Positions 6,905 through 14,175 of a stretch of DNA of 38,557 nt are shown piece by piece; positions within the stretch are counted from its first letter, which is position 1; each line of letters opens with the position of its first letter. The stretch is taken from the NCBI RefSeq assembly GCF_937898475.1, contig NZ_CALEJS010000007.1:1-38557 (forward strand). The letters run 5' to 3'. The translations under genes and the position numbers were made by a program. The stretch is from an uncultured Chitinophaga sp. (GTDB taxonomy: Bacteria; Bacteroidota; Bacteroidia; Chitinophagales; Chitinophagaceae). A model generated the notes under the pieces. The model was not told the DNA's origin. It saw only the letters and a program-made list of their open reading frames with translations, and did not search any database.

Positions 6905-8539
6905 ATGACCAGACCCACATTGCTGCTCCTGTTGTTAATAATTACAGGCCCCTGTTTTGCACAAAGCTATACCGAGCTTGCCCAGAAGGCCTACGAAGCA
7001 TATAATAGTAAGGATTATACGAAAAGCGCAAGCCTCTATATCCAGGCAATTAAAAAAGGCGGCCTCGATTTCAACAACTACTACAACGCCGCCTGCTGCT
7101 ACGCCCTTACCGGAGATAAAGAGAACGCATTTAATTTCCTTGCACAGGCTATTAAATATGGCTATTCCGATACCGCCCACCTGCAGGAAGACACCGACCT
7201 GAACCTGCTGCATCCCGATCCCCGCTGGGCACAAATGGTAACAGATGCAGCAGCTATTGCTAAAAGACAGGAAAAGTTCTGGGACGGACTGGCATTAAGC
7301 AGCCCCTATCAACCCGATCTCTCTCCCAATGAAAAGATCGCCGGCCTGTCAAAACTGTGGGCAGAAGTAAAATACAGCTTCGTCAATTTCCACCTGGTGC
7401 CCCAGCTGGATTGGGACTCACTCTACATGGCTTACCTTCCTGAAGTAACGGCCAGCACCAGTACGGCGGAATACTATAAACTGTTAACCGCCATGATCGC
7501 ACAGCTGCATGATGGACATACCAATGTGAATGTCCCGCCCGCGCTGTATAGTACTTTTTATGCAAGACCCGCTTTCCGCACAAGGCTGGTGGAAGATAAG
7601 GTGCTGGTGGTAACCATATCAGACCCGGAGCTGAGAAAACAGGGCCTCAAAGAAGGCCTGGAACTGGTGGAGATCAATGGACTGCCGGTTAAAGATTATG
7701 CTGAGAAATATGTTAGGCCCTTCCAAAGCTCCTCCACTCCGCAGGACCTCGACACCCGTACTTATGAGTATGCATTGTTTGCAGGGCCCTTAGATTCTAC
7801 TGTGCATACAGTGCTGGTGGATGAAAAAGGGAAGCGGCTAAATTTTCCGGTAAAGCGTATCCCGCTGGCGGATAACGGCAAGTACGGCAAACCGGCCTTC
7901 CAGCTTACCTGGCTCAAAGACAGTATTGCCCTGGTAGCCCTGAATTCTTTTGGATCTGATAAGGCGGCGGAGGACTTTCTCCGGGCTTTCGATACCATTG
8001 CAAGAGCCAGCGCCATCATCTTTGATGTTCGGGATAATGGAGGCGGCAGCAGTAATGTAGGCTATAGTGTACTGCGATGCCTTACCAGAAACAACATTGC
8101 CACCAGCAGCTGGTACACCCGCGACTATCGACCTGCCTACAGGGCCTGGGGATCCCCCGAAGGGAGGTATGGCTACGGCGATAGTTATGTAGACCCTGAC
8201 AAAAAACACTACTACAGTAAACCGGTGGTGGTGCTCACCAGTCCCCGCACATTCTCCGCCGCCGAAGATTTTGCCGTGGCTTTTGATGGTATGGATCGTG
8301 GCCTGATCATTGGCGAGCCCACCGGCGGAAGCACCGGGCAACCCATGTTTTTTGCCCTCCCGGGAGGCGGCAGTGCAAGGGTTTGCTCCAAACATGATCT
8401 GTATCCCGACGGAAAAGAGTTTATAGGAGCAGGCGTCCAGCCAGACATCCTGGTAAAGCCTGCGGTTGCTGATCTGAGGAAAGGGAAGGATACGGTACTG
8501 GAAGCAGCCATAGCCGCATTGAAAAAGAATGCCAGGTAG
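6905..8539 (+). CDS. Secreted S41-family (C-terminal processing-type) peptidase with TPR repeats
   Basis: This is a 544-residue exported protein. A signal peptide (TLLLLLLIITGPCFAQ) is followed by a TPR-like N-terminus (about residues 20-110; YTELAQKAYEAYNSKDYTKS and YYNAACCYALTGDKENAF). A central segment (about 200-290) has the spacing of a degenerate PDZ domain (VLVVTISDPELRKQGLKEGL), and the tail-specific-protease core comes last. The core shows IIFDVRDNGGGSS, the nucleophile region RTFSAAEDF (Ser451 in FSAAE), and GEPTGGSTGQP. This family cleaves peptides near C-termini in the periplasm or outside the cell. It stands alone, with the repeat array upstream and no partner gene. Substrate unknown. 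Confidence 0.88.
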   Translation: MTRPTLLLLLLIITGPCFAQSYTELAQKAYEAYNSKDYTKSASLYIQAIKKGGLDFNNYYNAACCYALTGDKENAFNFLAQAIKYGYSDTAHLQEDTDLNLLHPDPRWAQMVTDAAAIAKRQEKFWDGLALSSPYQPDLSPNEKIAGLSKLWAEVKYSFVNFHLVPQLDWDSLYMAYLPEVTASTSTAEYYKLLTAMIAQLHDGHTNVNVPPALYSTFYARPAFRTRLVEDKVLVVTISDPELRKQGLKEGLELVEINGLPVKDYAEKYVRPFQSSSTPQDLDTRTYEYALFAGPLDSTVHTVLVDEKGKRLNFPVKRIPLADNGKYGKPAFQLTWLKDSIALVALNSFGSDKAAEDFLRAFDTIARASAIIFDVRDNGGGSSNVGYSVLRCLTRNNIATSSWYTRDYRPAYRAWGSPEGRYGYGDSYVDPDKKHYYSKPVVVLTSPRTFSAAEDFAVAFDGMDRGLIIGEPTGGSTGQPMFFALPGGGSARVCSKHDLYPDGKEFIGAGVQPDILVKPAVADLRKGKDTVLEAAIAALKKNAR

Positions 8540-8662
8540 CTGCAGGCAGTTTATATCGTTACCGGCAGTGAGCCGTGAACGAAAGTAAATTGAGCTATGG
8601 AGGAAAACGGCCACAAGGTATAATGGTTGATCTTTGTATCGTTAATCAAAAACATAACGACA

Positions 8663-9634
8663 ATGTCAACAATAACAAAGATAGCCCTTGGCAAGAACGG
8701 CCCGCTGGTATCTAAACTCGGATTAGGTTGTATGCGCATGTCCCCGGTTTGGGGTAACAGAGCCACTGATGAGAACGAAAGTATCGCTACCATCCACATG
8801 GCGTTAGACAACGGTATCAACTTCCTGAATACAGGTGATTTTTATGGTCACGGACACAATGAAATGCTGGTAGGCAGAGCGATCAAGGGAAGAAGGGACC
8901 AGGCTTTCATCAGTGTCAAATTCGGCGCGATATTCTATAATAACCAATGGCTGGGACTGGATCTGCGTCCCAATTCCATTAAGAACTTTATCAACTATTC
9001 CCTGGTTCGCCTGGGTATAGATACCATAGATCTTTACCAGCCCTGCAGAATGGACAACAGTGTGCCCGTGGAAGACGTCATTGGAACCGTAGCCGATTTG
9101 ATCAAAGAAGGAAAAGTACGTTACCTGGGCGTTTCTGAAATCACTGCTGATCAGCTGCGCAAGGCCCATAGCGTTCATCCGGTAGCTGCACTGGAAATAG
9201 GCTATTCACTGGCAGACCGCCAGATAGAGAGCGACCTGCTGCCGGCTGCCAAAGAACTGGGCATCGGTGTTGTAGCATTTGCCAATACGGCGGAAGGACT
9301 GCTCACCGGCGACCTGAAAGCGCCGCTTCCTGCTGATGATTACCGCAGCCACTTCTCACGTTTCCAGGGAGAGAACCTGGTAAAGAACCTGGAAAAAGTA
9401 GCGATACTGAAACAAATGGCAAAAGAAAAGGGCTGCTCACCAACACAGCTGGCCATTGCCTGGGTAAATGCACAGGGAGATCATATCATGCCGCTGGTAA
9501 GTATGAGCCGCAGAACACGGCTGCCCGAAAACATGCAGGCCATGGAGCTGCAGTTTACTCCTGAAGAGTTAAACACACTGCATACGCAATTTTCACCAAA
9601 CGCTATATTGGGAGGTACTTACCTGCAGCGTTAA
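8663..9634 (+). CDS. Aldo/keto reductase
   Basis: The start is set at the ATG at 8663 (MSTITKIALGKNG); an upstream in-frame ATG at 8627 would add 12 residues that do not fit the family. The 323-residue product is a TIM-barrel NADPH-dependent aldo/keto reductase: LGKNGPLVSKLGLGCMRM at the start, the Asp/Tyr pair in NTGDFYGHG, the Lys in ISVKFGAIF, and the cofactor-binding C-terminus (LPLVSMSRRTRLPEN-like). The catalytic-His position reads DLYQPCRMD, where most relatives have DLYYQHRVD, so His appears replaced by Cys. Some related Bacteroidota enzymes have Ala there. It likely reduces small carbonyls in the cytoplasm. The AraC regulator 42 bp downstream on the same strand may control it. Confidence 0.87.
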   Translation: MSTITKIALGKNGPLVSKLGLGCMRMSPVWGNRATDENESIATIHMALDNGINFLNTGDFYGHGHNEMLVGRAIKGRRDQAFISVKFGAIFYNNQWLGLDLRPNSIKNFINYSLVRLGIDTIDLYQPCRMDNSVPVEDVIGTVADLIKEGKVRYLGVSEITADQLRKAHSVHPVAALEIGYSLADRQIESDLLPAAKELGIGVVAFANTAEGLLTGDLKAPLPADDYRSHFSRFQGENLVKNLEKVAILKQMAKEKGCSPTQLAIAWVNAQGDHIMPLVSMSRRTRLPENMQAMELQFTPEELNTLHTQFSPNAILGGTYLQR

Positions 9635-9664
9635 TGATATTGCACCTGAACTTTACAGGTTTTA

Positions 9665-9672
9665 TACCTTTG
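9665..9672 (+). promoter_or_regulatory. TAnnTTTG -7 element just before an AraC-family gene
   Basis: TACCTTTG sits 4 bp before the ATG at 9677, with a TTG 22 bp upstream (9649 region) as a possible -33 box. Transcription from here would begin at or next to the start codon, so the mRNA may be leaderless, or translation may start further in. Confidence 0.4.
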
Positions 9673-9676
9673 TACA

Positions 9677-10483
9677 ATGAAAAATCCCACTCAGATCATC
9701 CCGGGGGTCATATTTTACTCCTTCCTTACCACCGAAAGAAAGGAAAAGGTGGCATTCATGGAGCATAATACCCTCGTCTTACAGGTTTCCGGGCGTTTTG
9801 CCCTGGAAACCACGGAAGAGAAGGTGTCCATGACCAGCGGCCAGATGCTGCTGATACAGAAATACCAGCTGGGTGAACTTACCAAAATCCCCCTGGAAGG
9901 GGAGGACTATCAAACCATCGTTATCAGGCTGAAGGAAGACCTGCTAAGGGAGATTGCCCTGGAAGAGCAGATAGCGTGCGGGCAAAAATATACGGGTCCC
10001 GCTAATATTCTTTTGCCGCCGAACGATTTTTTGCATGCATACTTTCAGTCCGTACTTCCCTATGTCCGCCATCCGGAAGCGAAAATAACCAATGCCGTGG
10101 GTAAGCTGAAGGTAAGGGAGGCCGTATACCTCCTTTTACATACCATGCCCCAGCTCAGCAGTTTTTTATTCGACTTTTCGGAGCCTCACAAAATGGACCT
10201 GGAAAAATTTATGCTCAGCAATTTCCATTACAATATTCCTGTTGAACAATTTGCACAGCTCACGGGAAGAAGCCTGGCAGGCTTTAAACGTGATTTCCAG
10301 AAAATATTCGGGATGGCGCCGCGGCAATGGTTACTGGAACGACGCCTGGCAGAAGCGCGGCACCTGATCGAGAAAGACAAAAAGCCATCTGCTTTTTATC
10401 TCAGCCTGGGGTTTGAAAGCCTTTCTCATTTTTCATACTCCTTTAAGAAGAAATTCGGCAAGGCGCCTACGGAGTGGGCGTGA
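9677..10483 (+). CDS. AraC-family transcriptional regulator
   Basis: This 268-residue regulator has an N-terminal cupin-like ligand-binding domain (about residues 1-150; HNTLVLQVSGRFALET and MTSGQMLLIQKYQ). The C-terminal AraC double helix-turn-helix spans about 168-268, with FAQLTGRSLAGFKRDFQKIF for the first helix pair and SLGFESLSHFSYSFKKKFG for the second, followed by the usual PTEW. It is cytoplasmic and binds DNA. Its position right after the aldo/keto reductase, on the same strand, suggests it regulates that gene or the SDR further on. It is convergent with the next AraC gene, only 21 bp away, with no obvious terminator hairpin in between. Confidence 0.9.
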   Translation: MKNPTQIIPGVIFYSFLTTERKEKVAFMEHNTLVLQVSGRFALETTEEKVSMTSGQMLLIQKYQLGELTKIPLEGEDYQTIVIRLKEDLLREIALEEQIACGQKYTGPANILLPPNDFLHAYFQSVLPYVRHPEAKITNAVGKLKVREAVYLLLHTMPQLSSFLFDFSEPHKMDLEKFMLSNFHYNIPVEQFAQLTGRSLAGFKRDFQKIFGMAPRQWLLERRLAEARHLIEKDKKPSAFYLSLGFESLSHFSYSFKKKFGKAPTEWA

Positions 10484-10504
10484 TGGATCTTCAGAACAAT
10501 CTGC

Positions 10505-11407
10505 TCATGCTGTAAATCGCTGCCGGAATGCAGCAGGCGTCATACTGGTTTTGATCTTGAACAACCTGCTGAAAGACTGCGGATGCTCAAAGCCTAACTG
10601 GTAAGCCACTTCACTGACAGACATATTGGTTCCCGACAGCAAGTCCTTGGATCTTTCAATCAGTTGCTGATGAATGTGCTGCTGTGCATTCAGCCCCGTA
10701 AGTGATCGCAGCATATCGCTTAAATAATTGGGAGTATAGTTGAGTTGCTCCGCCAGGTATTGTACCGTAGGAACGCCCTGGCTAAGGGCTTTGTCCTCTT
10801 CGAAAAATTTACTGAGTATTGTTTCCAGCTGTTCCAGCAGGTTGCCGGTTACCACCTGGCGGGTCAGGAACTGGCGTTTATAAAAACGCTTGGCATAACT
10901 CAGCAGCAGTTCGAGCTGGGCAATCACCAGCTCATGGCTGACTTCGTCAATGCTGCTGTTTAATTCATCGCCGATGATCTGGTAAAGTGAAAGGATGGTC
11001 TGTTTTTCCTTATCAGACAGGTGCAGGGCCTCATTGCTGGCATAAGAGAAAAAACCATACTGTTTTATTTTCCTGGCGATGGGGTGCCCCTGCAGAAAGT
11101 CGGGGTGTATGATCAGGGAGTAACCCTTGGTTCCCCTGTAGCTGTTTGTATTGGCTATTACCTGGTTAGGGGCGGTGAACAGCATTGTGCCCTCGTCAAA
11201 GTCATAATAGCTTTGTCCATACCTGAATTGTCCCGATACTTTGGTAACGAACGTAACCTTGTAAAAGCCGGTTACATAACTGGCGGGCAGACGGGTCAGA
11301 TCCACTATATTATTCGTCATATCCAATAAACTGATCAAAGGATGAACAGGTCCCGGCAATCCCAGCATCCGGTGCATTTCGGGGATCGAGTCAAGTTTGC
11401 TGATCAT
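10505..11407 (-). CDS. AraC-family transcriptional regulator
   Basis: This 300-residue regulator has an N-terminal cupin-type sensor half (about residues 30-150; YGQSYYDFDEGTMLFTAPNQV) and a C-terminal AraC DNA-binding domain (about 200-298; VQYLAEQLNYTPNYLSDMLR and VAYQLGFEHPQSFSRLFK, then MTPAAFRQ). It lies 106 bp downstream of the SDR gene on the same strand but has its own promoter element (11428-11435) and an inverted repeat (11441-11472) just in front of it. AraC proteins of this type in Bacteroidota often control an adjacent oxidoreductase, so the SDR is the first candidate target. The inducer is unknown. Confidence 0.9.
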   Translation of the reverse strand: MISKLDSIPEMHRMLGLPGPVHPLISLLDMTNNIVDLTRLPASYVTGFYKVTFVTKVSGQFRYGQSYYDFDEGTMLFTAPNQVIANTNSYRGTKGYSLIIHPDFLQGHPIARKIKQYGFFSYASNEALHLSDKEKQTILSLYQIIGDELNSSIDEVSHELVIAQLELLLSYAKRFYKRQFLTRQVVTGNLLEQLETILSKFFEEDKALSQGVPTVQYLAEQLNYTPNYLSDMLRSLTGLNAQQHIHQQLIERSKDLLSGTNMSVSEVAYQLGFEHPQSFSRLFKIKTSMTPAAFRQRFTA

Positions 11408-11427
11408 AACATTTCACATTTCACATT

Positions 11428-11435
11428 CAAAGATA
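11428..11435 (-). promoter_or_regulatory. TAnnTTTG -7 element of the second AraC-family gene
   Basis: The minus strand reads TATCTTTG, a perfect match, 20 bp before the ATG at 11407. The right arm of a 9-bp inverted repeat ends 5 bp upstream of it, over the position expected for the -33 contact. Confidence 0.5.
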
Positions 11436-11440
11436 ATAAC

Positions 11441-11472
11441 TGTGACCGGCGACTGATACTGCACCGGTCACA
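11441..11472. promoter_or_regulatory. 9-bp perfect inverted repeat in the SDR-AraC intergenic region
   Basis: TGTGACCGG (11441-11449) and CCGGTCACA (11464-11472) are exact inverse complements with a 14-bp spacer. The site abuts the promoter of the AraC gene and also follows the end of the SDR gene by 42 bp. It can be read as an operator, perhaps for autoregulation, or as a stem-loop terminator of the SDR transcript. The minus-strand tail lacks a strong T run, which favours the operator reading. Confidence 0.45.
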
Positions 11473-11513
11473 ATTTATTGTAGTTTACTTATCCTGGCAA
11501 AATAATGGCTGCA

Positions 11514-12275
11514 CTACCAGGCCAGCGGTCCGTTGGGACCTGTAAAGCTGCCGGTGGGAATATCGTTGGCCAGGGCCACGCGCACCGGTTCTCGTGCGCC
11601 GGTTTCGAGGCTGTCGGTACCCTGGAAATTGTTCAGCGCGGTGGCGGTAAAGCCGGGACTGGTGGCATGTACCTTTATGTTTTCCTTCTCCAGTTCTATG
11701 GCAAAAGCAACGGTAACGGCGTTGAGTGCCGTCTTGGATGCGCCGTAAACAACACCGTAATGTTCTCTCGACCAGCAGGCCGGATCAGACATCCAGGTTA
11801 GTGAGCCAAGCGCGCTGGATACATTCACAATGCGCGCTGCGGATGATTTTCTCAGCAGCGGCAGCATGGCCTGGGTAACGGCAATCACACCAAATACATT
11901 CGTTTCCCAAACGGTTTTTATTTCATCCAGGGAGGCAACGCTGGGACGGCTGGCCTCGGTTATTTCTTCGAGCGTGCGCCCCGGCTTACCCGCATGGGAG
12001 ATGCCGGCATTGTTTACCAGCAGATCAAGGCGTCCCTGTTCCTTTTCTATGCGTGCCGCCGCTGCCTGGATGTCCGGCTGCTTTGTAACATCCAGCTGGA
12101 TGGCATGTGCAGCGGGGCCAATATCGGCCGCCGCCTTTTCACCATTGGCCAGGTTACGCGATCCCACATATACAATATATCCGTTAGCTGCAAGCGCCTT
12201 TGCAATCTCATTACCTACGCCCTGGTTGGCCCCTGTGACCAGCGCAACGGGCTGCTTATTGGTTACTGATTCCAT
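11514..12275 (-). CDS. Short-chain dehydrogenase/reductase (SDR)
   Basis: This 253-residue classical SDR has the Rossmann nucleotide-binding motif TGANQGVG (residues 14-21), LLVNNAGIS in the middle, VNVSSALGS carrying the catalytic Ser, and YGASK as the catalytic Tyr-Lys pair. SPGFTATALN follows. An Arg after the second strand (VGSRN) suggests NADP(H) preference. The insertion around residues 105-125 (RTLEEITEASRPSVASLDEI) is longer than in many SDRs and may cover the active site. It is cytoplasmic. It shares strand and surroundings with the AraC regulator downstream and the MDR oxidoreductase upstream, a cluster of carbonyl or quinone reductases of unknown substrate. Confidence 0.9.
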   Translation of the reverse strand: MESVTNKQPVALVTGANQGVGNEIAKALAANGYIVYVGSRNLANGEKAAADIGPAAHAIQLDVTKQPDIQAAAARIEKEQGRLDLLVNNAGISHAGKPGRTLEEITEASRPSVASLDEIKTVWETNVFGVIAVTQAMLPLLRKSSAARIVNVSSALGSLTWMSDPACWSREHYGVVYGASKTALNAVTVAFAIELEKENIKVHATSPGFTATALNNFQGTDSLETGAREPVRVALANDIPTGSFTGPNGPLAW

Positions 12276-12396
12276 TTGTTAACATTTAAAATTCAATGAT
12301 CTTATTGTTATACAAATTTCAGCAATCACCATTTGCTGCAGTTAACCGAATCATGGACAATTGTAACCTAAATGCCGGAACCCATATAAGGAAATG

Positions 12397-13389
12397 TTAA
12401 AACTGCAGCAGCACTTTACCAAAGGGACGGTCTTCTATCAGGAATTGCTGCGCAGCGGGCGCTTCGTCTGCCTTAAAGATCCTGGCTACGATAGGTTTGA
12501 TGGCGCCTTTGCTGAAGAGGGTTAACAGCTGACCCCATACTGCCTGCTGCTGTTCGTTCGTGAACCAGCCAGACAGGCTTTGCCCGCGCATCTGTAATCC
12601 TTTCCATACAAAATCGGTGATGTTGGCCGTAAACTGCGTGCCTGCTGAGTAACCGATGTTGACGATAATACCGCTCCGTGCCAGTGAACTGATAGCATCG
12701 CCGGTCAGCTGGCCGCCAATGCTGTCCAGCACAATGTCAACACCTTTGCCGCCGGTGATCCGCATTACGCCTTCCCGGATGCTTTCTTTTTCCAGGTTGA
12801 TCACGTTGGTATAACCTGCGTCTTCCGCAATTTTAGCCTTTGCAGCTGATCCGGCGGTAGTGATCACCAGTGATGCGCCCAGCGCGGTTGCCAGTTGCAC
12901 ACCCGCATTACCAACAGAACCACCCACGCCCAGCGACAACACGGATTTGCCGGGTGCAAACTCTGCCCTGTTTAAACAGGCCATAGCGGAAAAGAAGCCC
13001 CCAAACGCTGCCGCTGCTTCTTCATCAGTAAGTGTATCCGGCGTTTTTACGAGTTCAGACGGTTCAACGGCCAGGTATTCCTGCCAGGCGCCATCCGTGG
13101 TAATACCGCGCACGGTACCCTGTGCGGTGAAACCTGAGATGATCACCCGCGTACCGGCGGGGAAGTCTGCATTGCCCTTCACCACAATACCGGCGGCTTC
13201 ATTACCCAGTATCATGGGCGGTTTTTTAGCCTGTGGTATCAGCCCCTTACGTATAGTATTATCCACCGGGTTCACTGCGGCAAAAGTTACCTTCACCAGC
13301 AGCTGGCTGCCGCTTAAGGCAGGTTCCGGAAGTGTTGTAAGCTTCAGCTGATCATAAGCGCCATACTCAGTAAATTGAATGACTTTCAT
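12397..13389 (-). CDS. MDR-superfamily NAD(P)H:quinone oxidoreductase-type enzyme
   Basis: This 330-residue medium-chain dehydrogenase/reductase has no zinc-binding cysteines in the usual positions, as in quinone oxidoreductases (QOR/zeta-crystallin group). Supporting motifs are AAVNPVDNTIRKG, ILGNEAAGIV and PAGTRV, then the NADPH-binding LSLGVGGSVGNAGVQLA. The substrate-domain return ends in DRPFGKVLLQF. It is cytoplasmic, reducing quinones or alpha,beta-unsaturated carbonyls with NADPH. The upstream region carries two palindromes with GACCG/CGGTC arms, one next to a TAnnTTTG element, so the gene is probably repressed by a TetR-type protein encoded elsewhere. Confidence 0.88.
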   Translation of the reverse strand: MKVIQFTEYGAYDQLKLTTLPEPALSGSQLLVKVTFAAVNPVDNTIRKGLIPQAKKPPMILGNEAAGIVVKGNADFPAGTRVIISGFTAQGTVRGITTDGAWQEYLAVEPSELVKTPDTLTDEEAAAAFGGFFSAMACLNRAEFAPGKSVLSLGVGGSVGNAGVQLATALGASLVITTAGSAAKAKIAEDAGYTNVINLEKESIREGVMRITGGKGVDIVLDSIGGQLTGDAISSLARSGIIVNIGYSAGTQFTANITDFVWKGLQMRGQSLSGWFTNEQQQAVWGQLLTLFSKGAIKPIVARIFKADEAPAAQQFLIEDRPFGKVLLQF

Positions 13390-13406
13390 AATGGTTGTTC
13401 ATTTAA

Positions 13407-13418
13407 GACCGAACGGTC
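13407..13418. promoter_or_regulatory. TetR-like operator half-site pair, proximal
   Basis: GACCGAACGGTC lies 18 bp upstream of the MDR start codon. The arms GACCG and CGGTC are perfect inverse complements; only the central two bases break symmetry. It shares its arms with the palindrome at 13562-13577. Confidence 0.5.
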
Positions 13419-13554
13419 CGTTTTTGGATAATAAAAATTTGGTCCTTTTCATAAAGCATCTGAATACCACCAGCAGCCGGCTGGTTTATTTCCACTACCT
13501 CGCTCACTGATGTGCTGAAAATGCCGATGATGGTATCCTTTGTTCATGACGGGG

Positions 13555-13562
13555 CAAAGTTA
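13555..13562 (-). promoter_or_regulatory. TAnnTTTG -7 element next to the distal palindrome
   Basis: The minus strand reads TAACTTTG, a full match, and touches the palindrome at 13562-13577. A repressor bound there would block this promoter. It points towards the MDR gene 166 bp away; the leader between contains no recognisable gene. Confidence 0.45.
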
Positions 13563-13577
13563 AGACCGTACGGTCTT
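13562..13577. promoter_or_regulatory. Perfect 16-bp palindrome, likely TetR-family operator
   Basis: AAGACCGTACGGTCTT is a perfect 16-bp palindrome, the usual size and shape of a TetR-family operator. It is 157 bp centre to centre from the related site at 13407-13418. No tetR gene is visible nearby. Apart from these sites, 13390-13712 holds only a short frame (minus strand, from 13547, 33 codons) that I do not accept as a gene. Confidence 0.6.
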
Positions 13578-13712
13578 TTTTCCTAATAATATTTTGTTAA
13601 GATAGCCTGCTGACATACTGTTGTCACAACCCCTATACAATTTTGCAGGGACAGTTCCTGTAAGGCGGGCGTACACGTCATTACAATTTTTAAACGAGGT
13701 AAAAAACGAATC

Positions 13713-14120
13713 ATGCAACTCCTTTCCGTTAGGATCATTACGGCCGACATTCAGCGCTTAACCGAATTTTATGCACATGTCACCGGCTTATCGTTCAGGT
13801 TTTACTCGCCTGAATTTGCAGAGCTCCAGACCAATACCGCTGTTTTGGCCATAGGAAGCACCAAAACCCTGCAGGCTTTCGGGGGCGACCAGGTTGCCAA
13901 AGCCGCTGAAAACAGAACAGCCATTGTCGAATTTAAGGCGGAGGATGTTGACCGCGACTATGAGCGGCTGGCTGAATTCCTGCAGCCCTACATTGTGCAG
14001 GCGCCAACAACAATGCCCTGGGGAAACAGGTCGCTGTTATTCCGCGACCCTGATGGGAACCTGGTTAACTTTTTCACTCCTGTTACGCCGGAAGCGGCTA
14101 AAAGGTTTGAAAGCAAGTAG
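13713..14120 (+). CDS. VOC-superfamily (glyoxalase/bleomycin resistance-type) protein
   Basis: This 135-residue protein is made of two beta-alpha-beta-beta-beta units, as in the vicinal oxygen chelate superfamily: SVRIITADIQRLTEFYAHVTG...FAELQTNTAVLAIGS, then AIVEFKAEDVDRDYERLAE...SLLFRDPDGNLVNFF. The closing RDPDGN(L)xxFF is characteristic. The Glu/His metal ligands are incomplete by eye, so metal use is uncertain. Members include glyoxalases, ring-cleaving dioxygenases and antibiotic-binding proteins. It stands alone between the MDR gene and the convergent PUL and shares a bidirectional terminator with the latter. Confidence 0.88.
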   Translation: MQLLSVRIITADIQRLTEFYAHVTGLSFRFYSPEFAELQTNTAVLAIGSTKTLQAFGGDQVAKAAENRTAIVEFKAEDVDRDYERLAEFLQPYIVQAPTTMPWGNRSLLFRDPDGNLVNFFTPVTPEAAKRFESK

Positions 14121-14127
14121 GTTTTAA

Positions 14128-14159
14128 AAAAAGTTGCAGGAAACTTCCTGCAACTTTTT
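14128..14159. terminator. Bidirectional terminator between the VOC gene and susD
   Basis: AAAAAGTTGCAGGAA (14128-14142) pairs perfectly with TTCCTGCAACTTTTT (14145-14159). The A run and T run at the two ends allow termination in both directions, fitting its place between two convergent genes. Confidence 0.85.
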
Positions 14160-14175
14160 AATCAACCACCCTTAC

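Noticed and set aside
8627..8662. Upstream start for the aldo/keto reductase
   Set aside because: The added residues (MIFVSLIKNITT) are not family-like. The ATG at 8663 gives the usual N-terminus.
13441..13547. Short minus-strand frame between the two palindromes as a TetR gene or remnant
   Set aside because: The 33-codon frame and the alternative frame (IIGIFSTSVSEVVEINQPAA) show no TetR helix-turn-helix pattern, so no family can be named.
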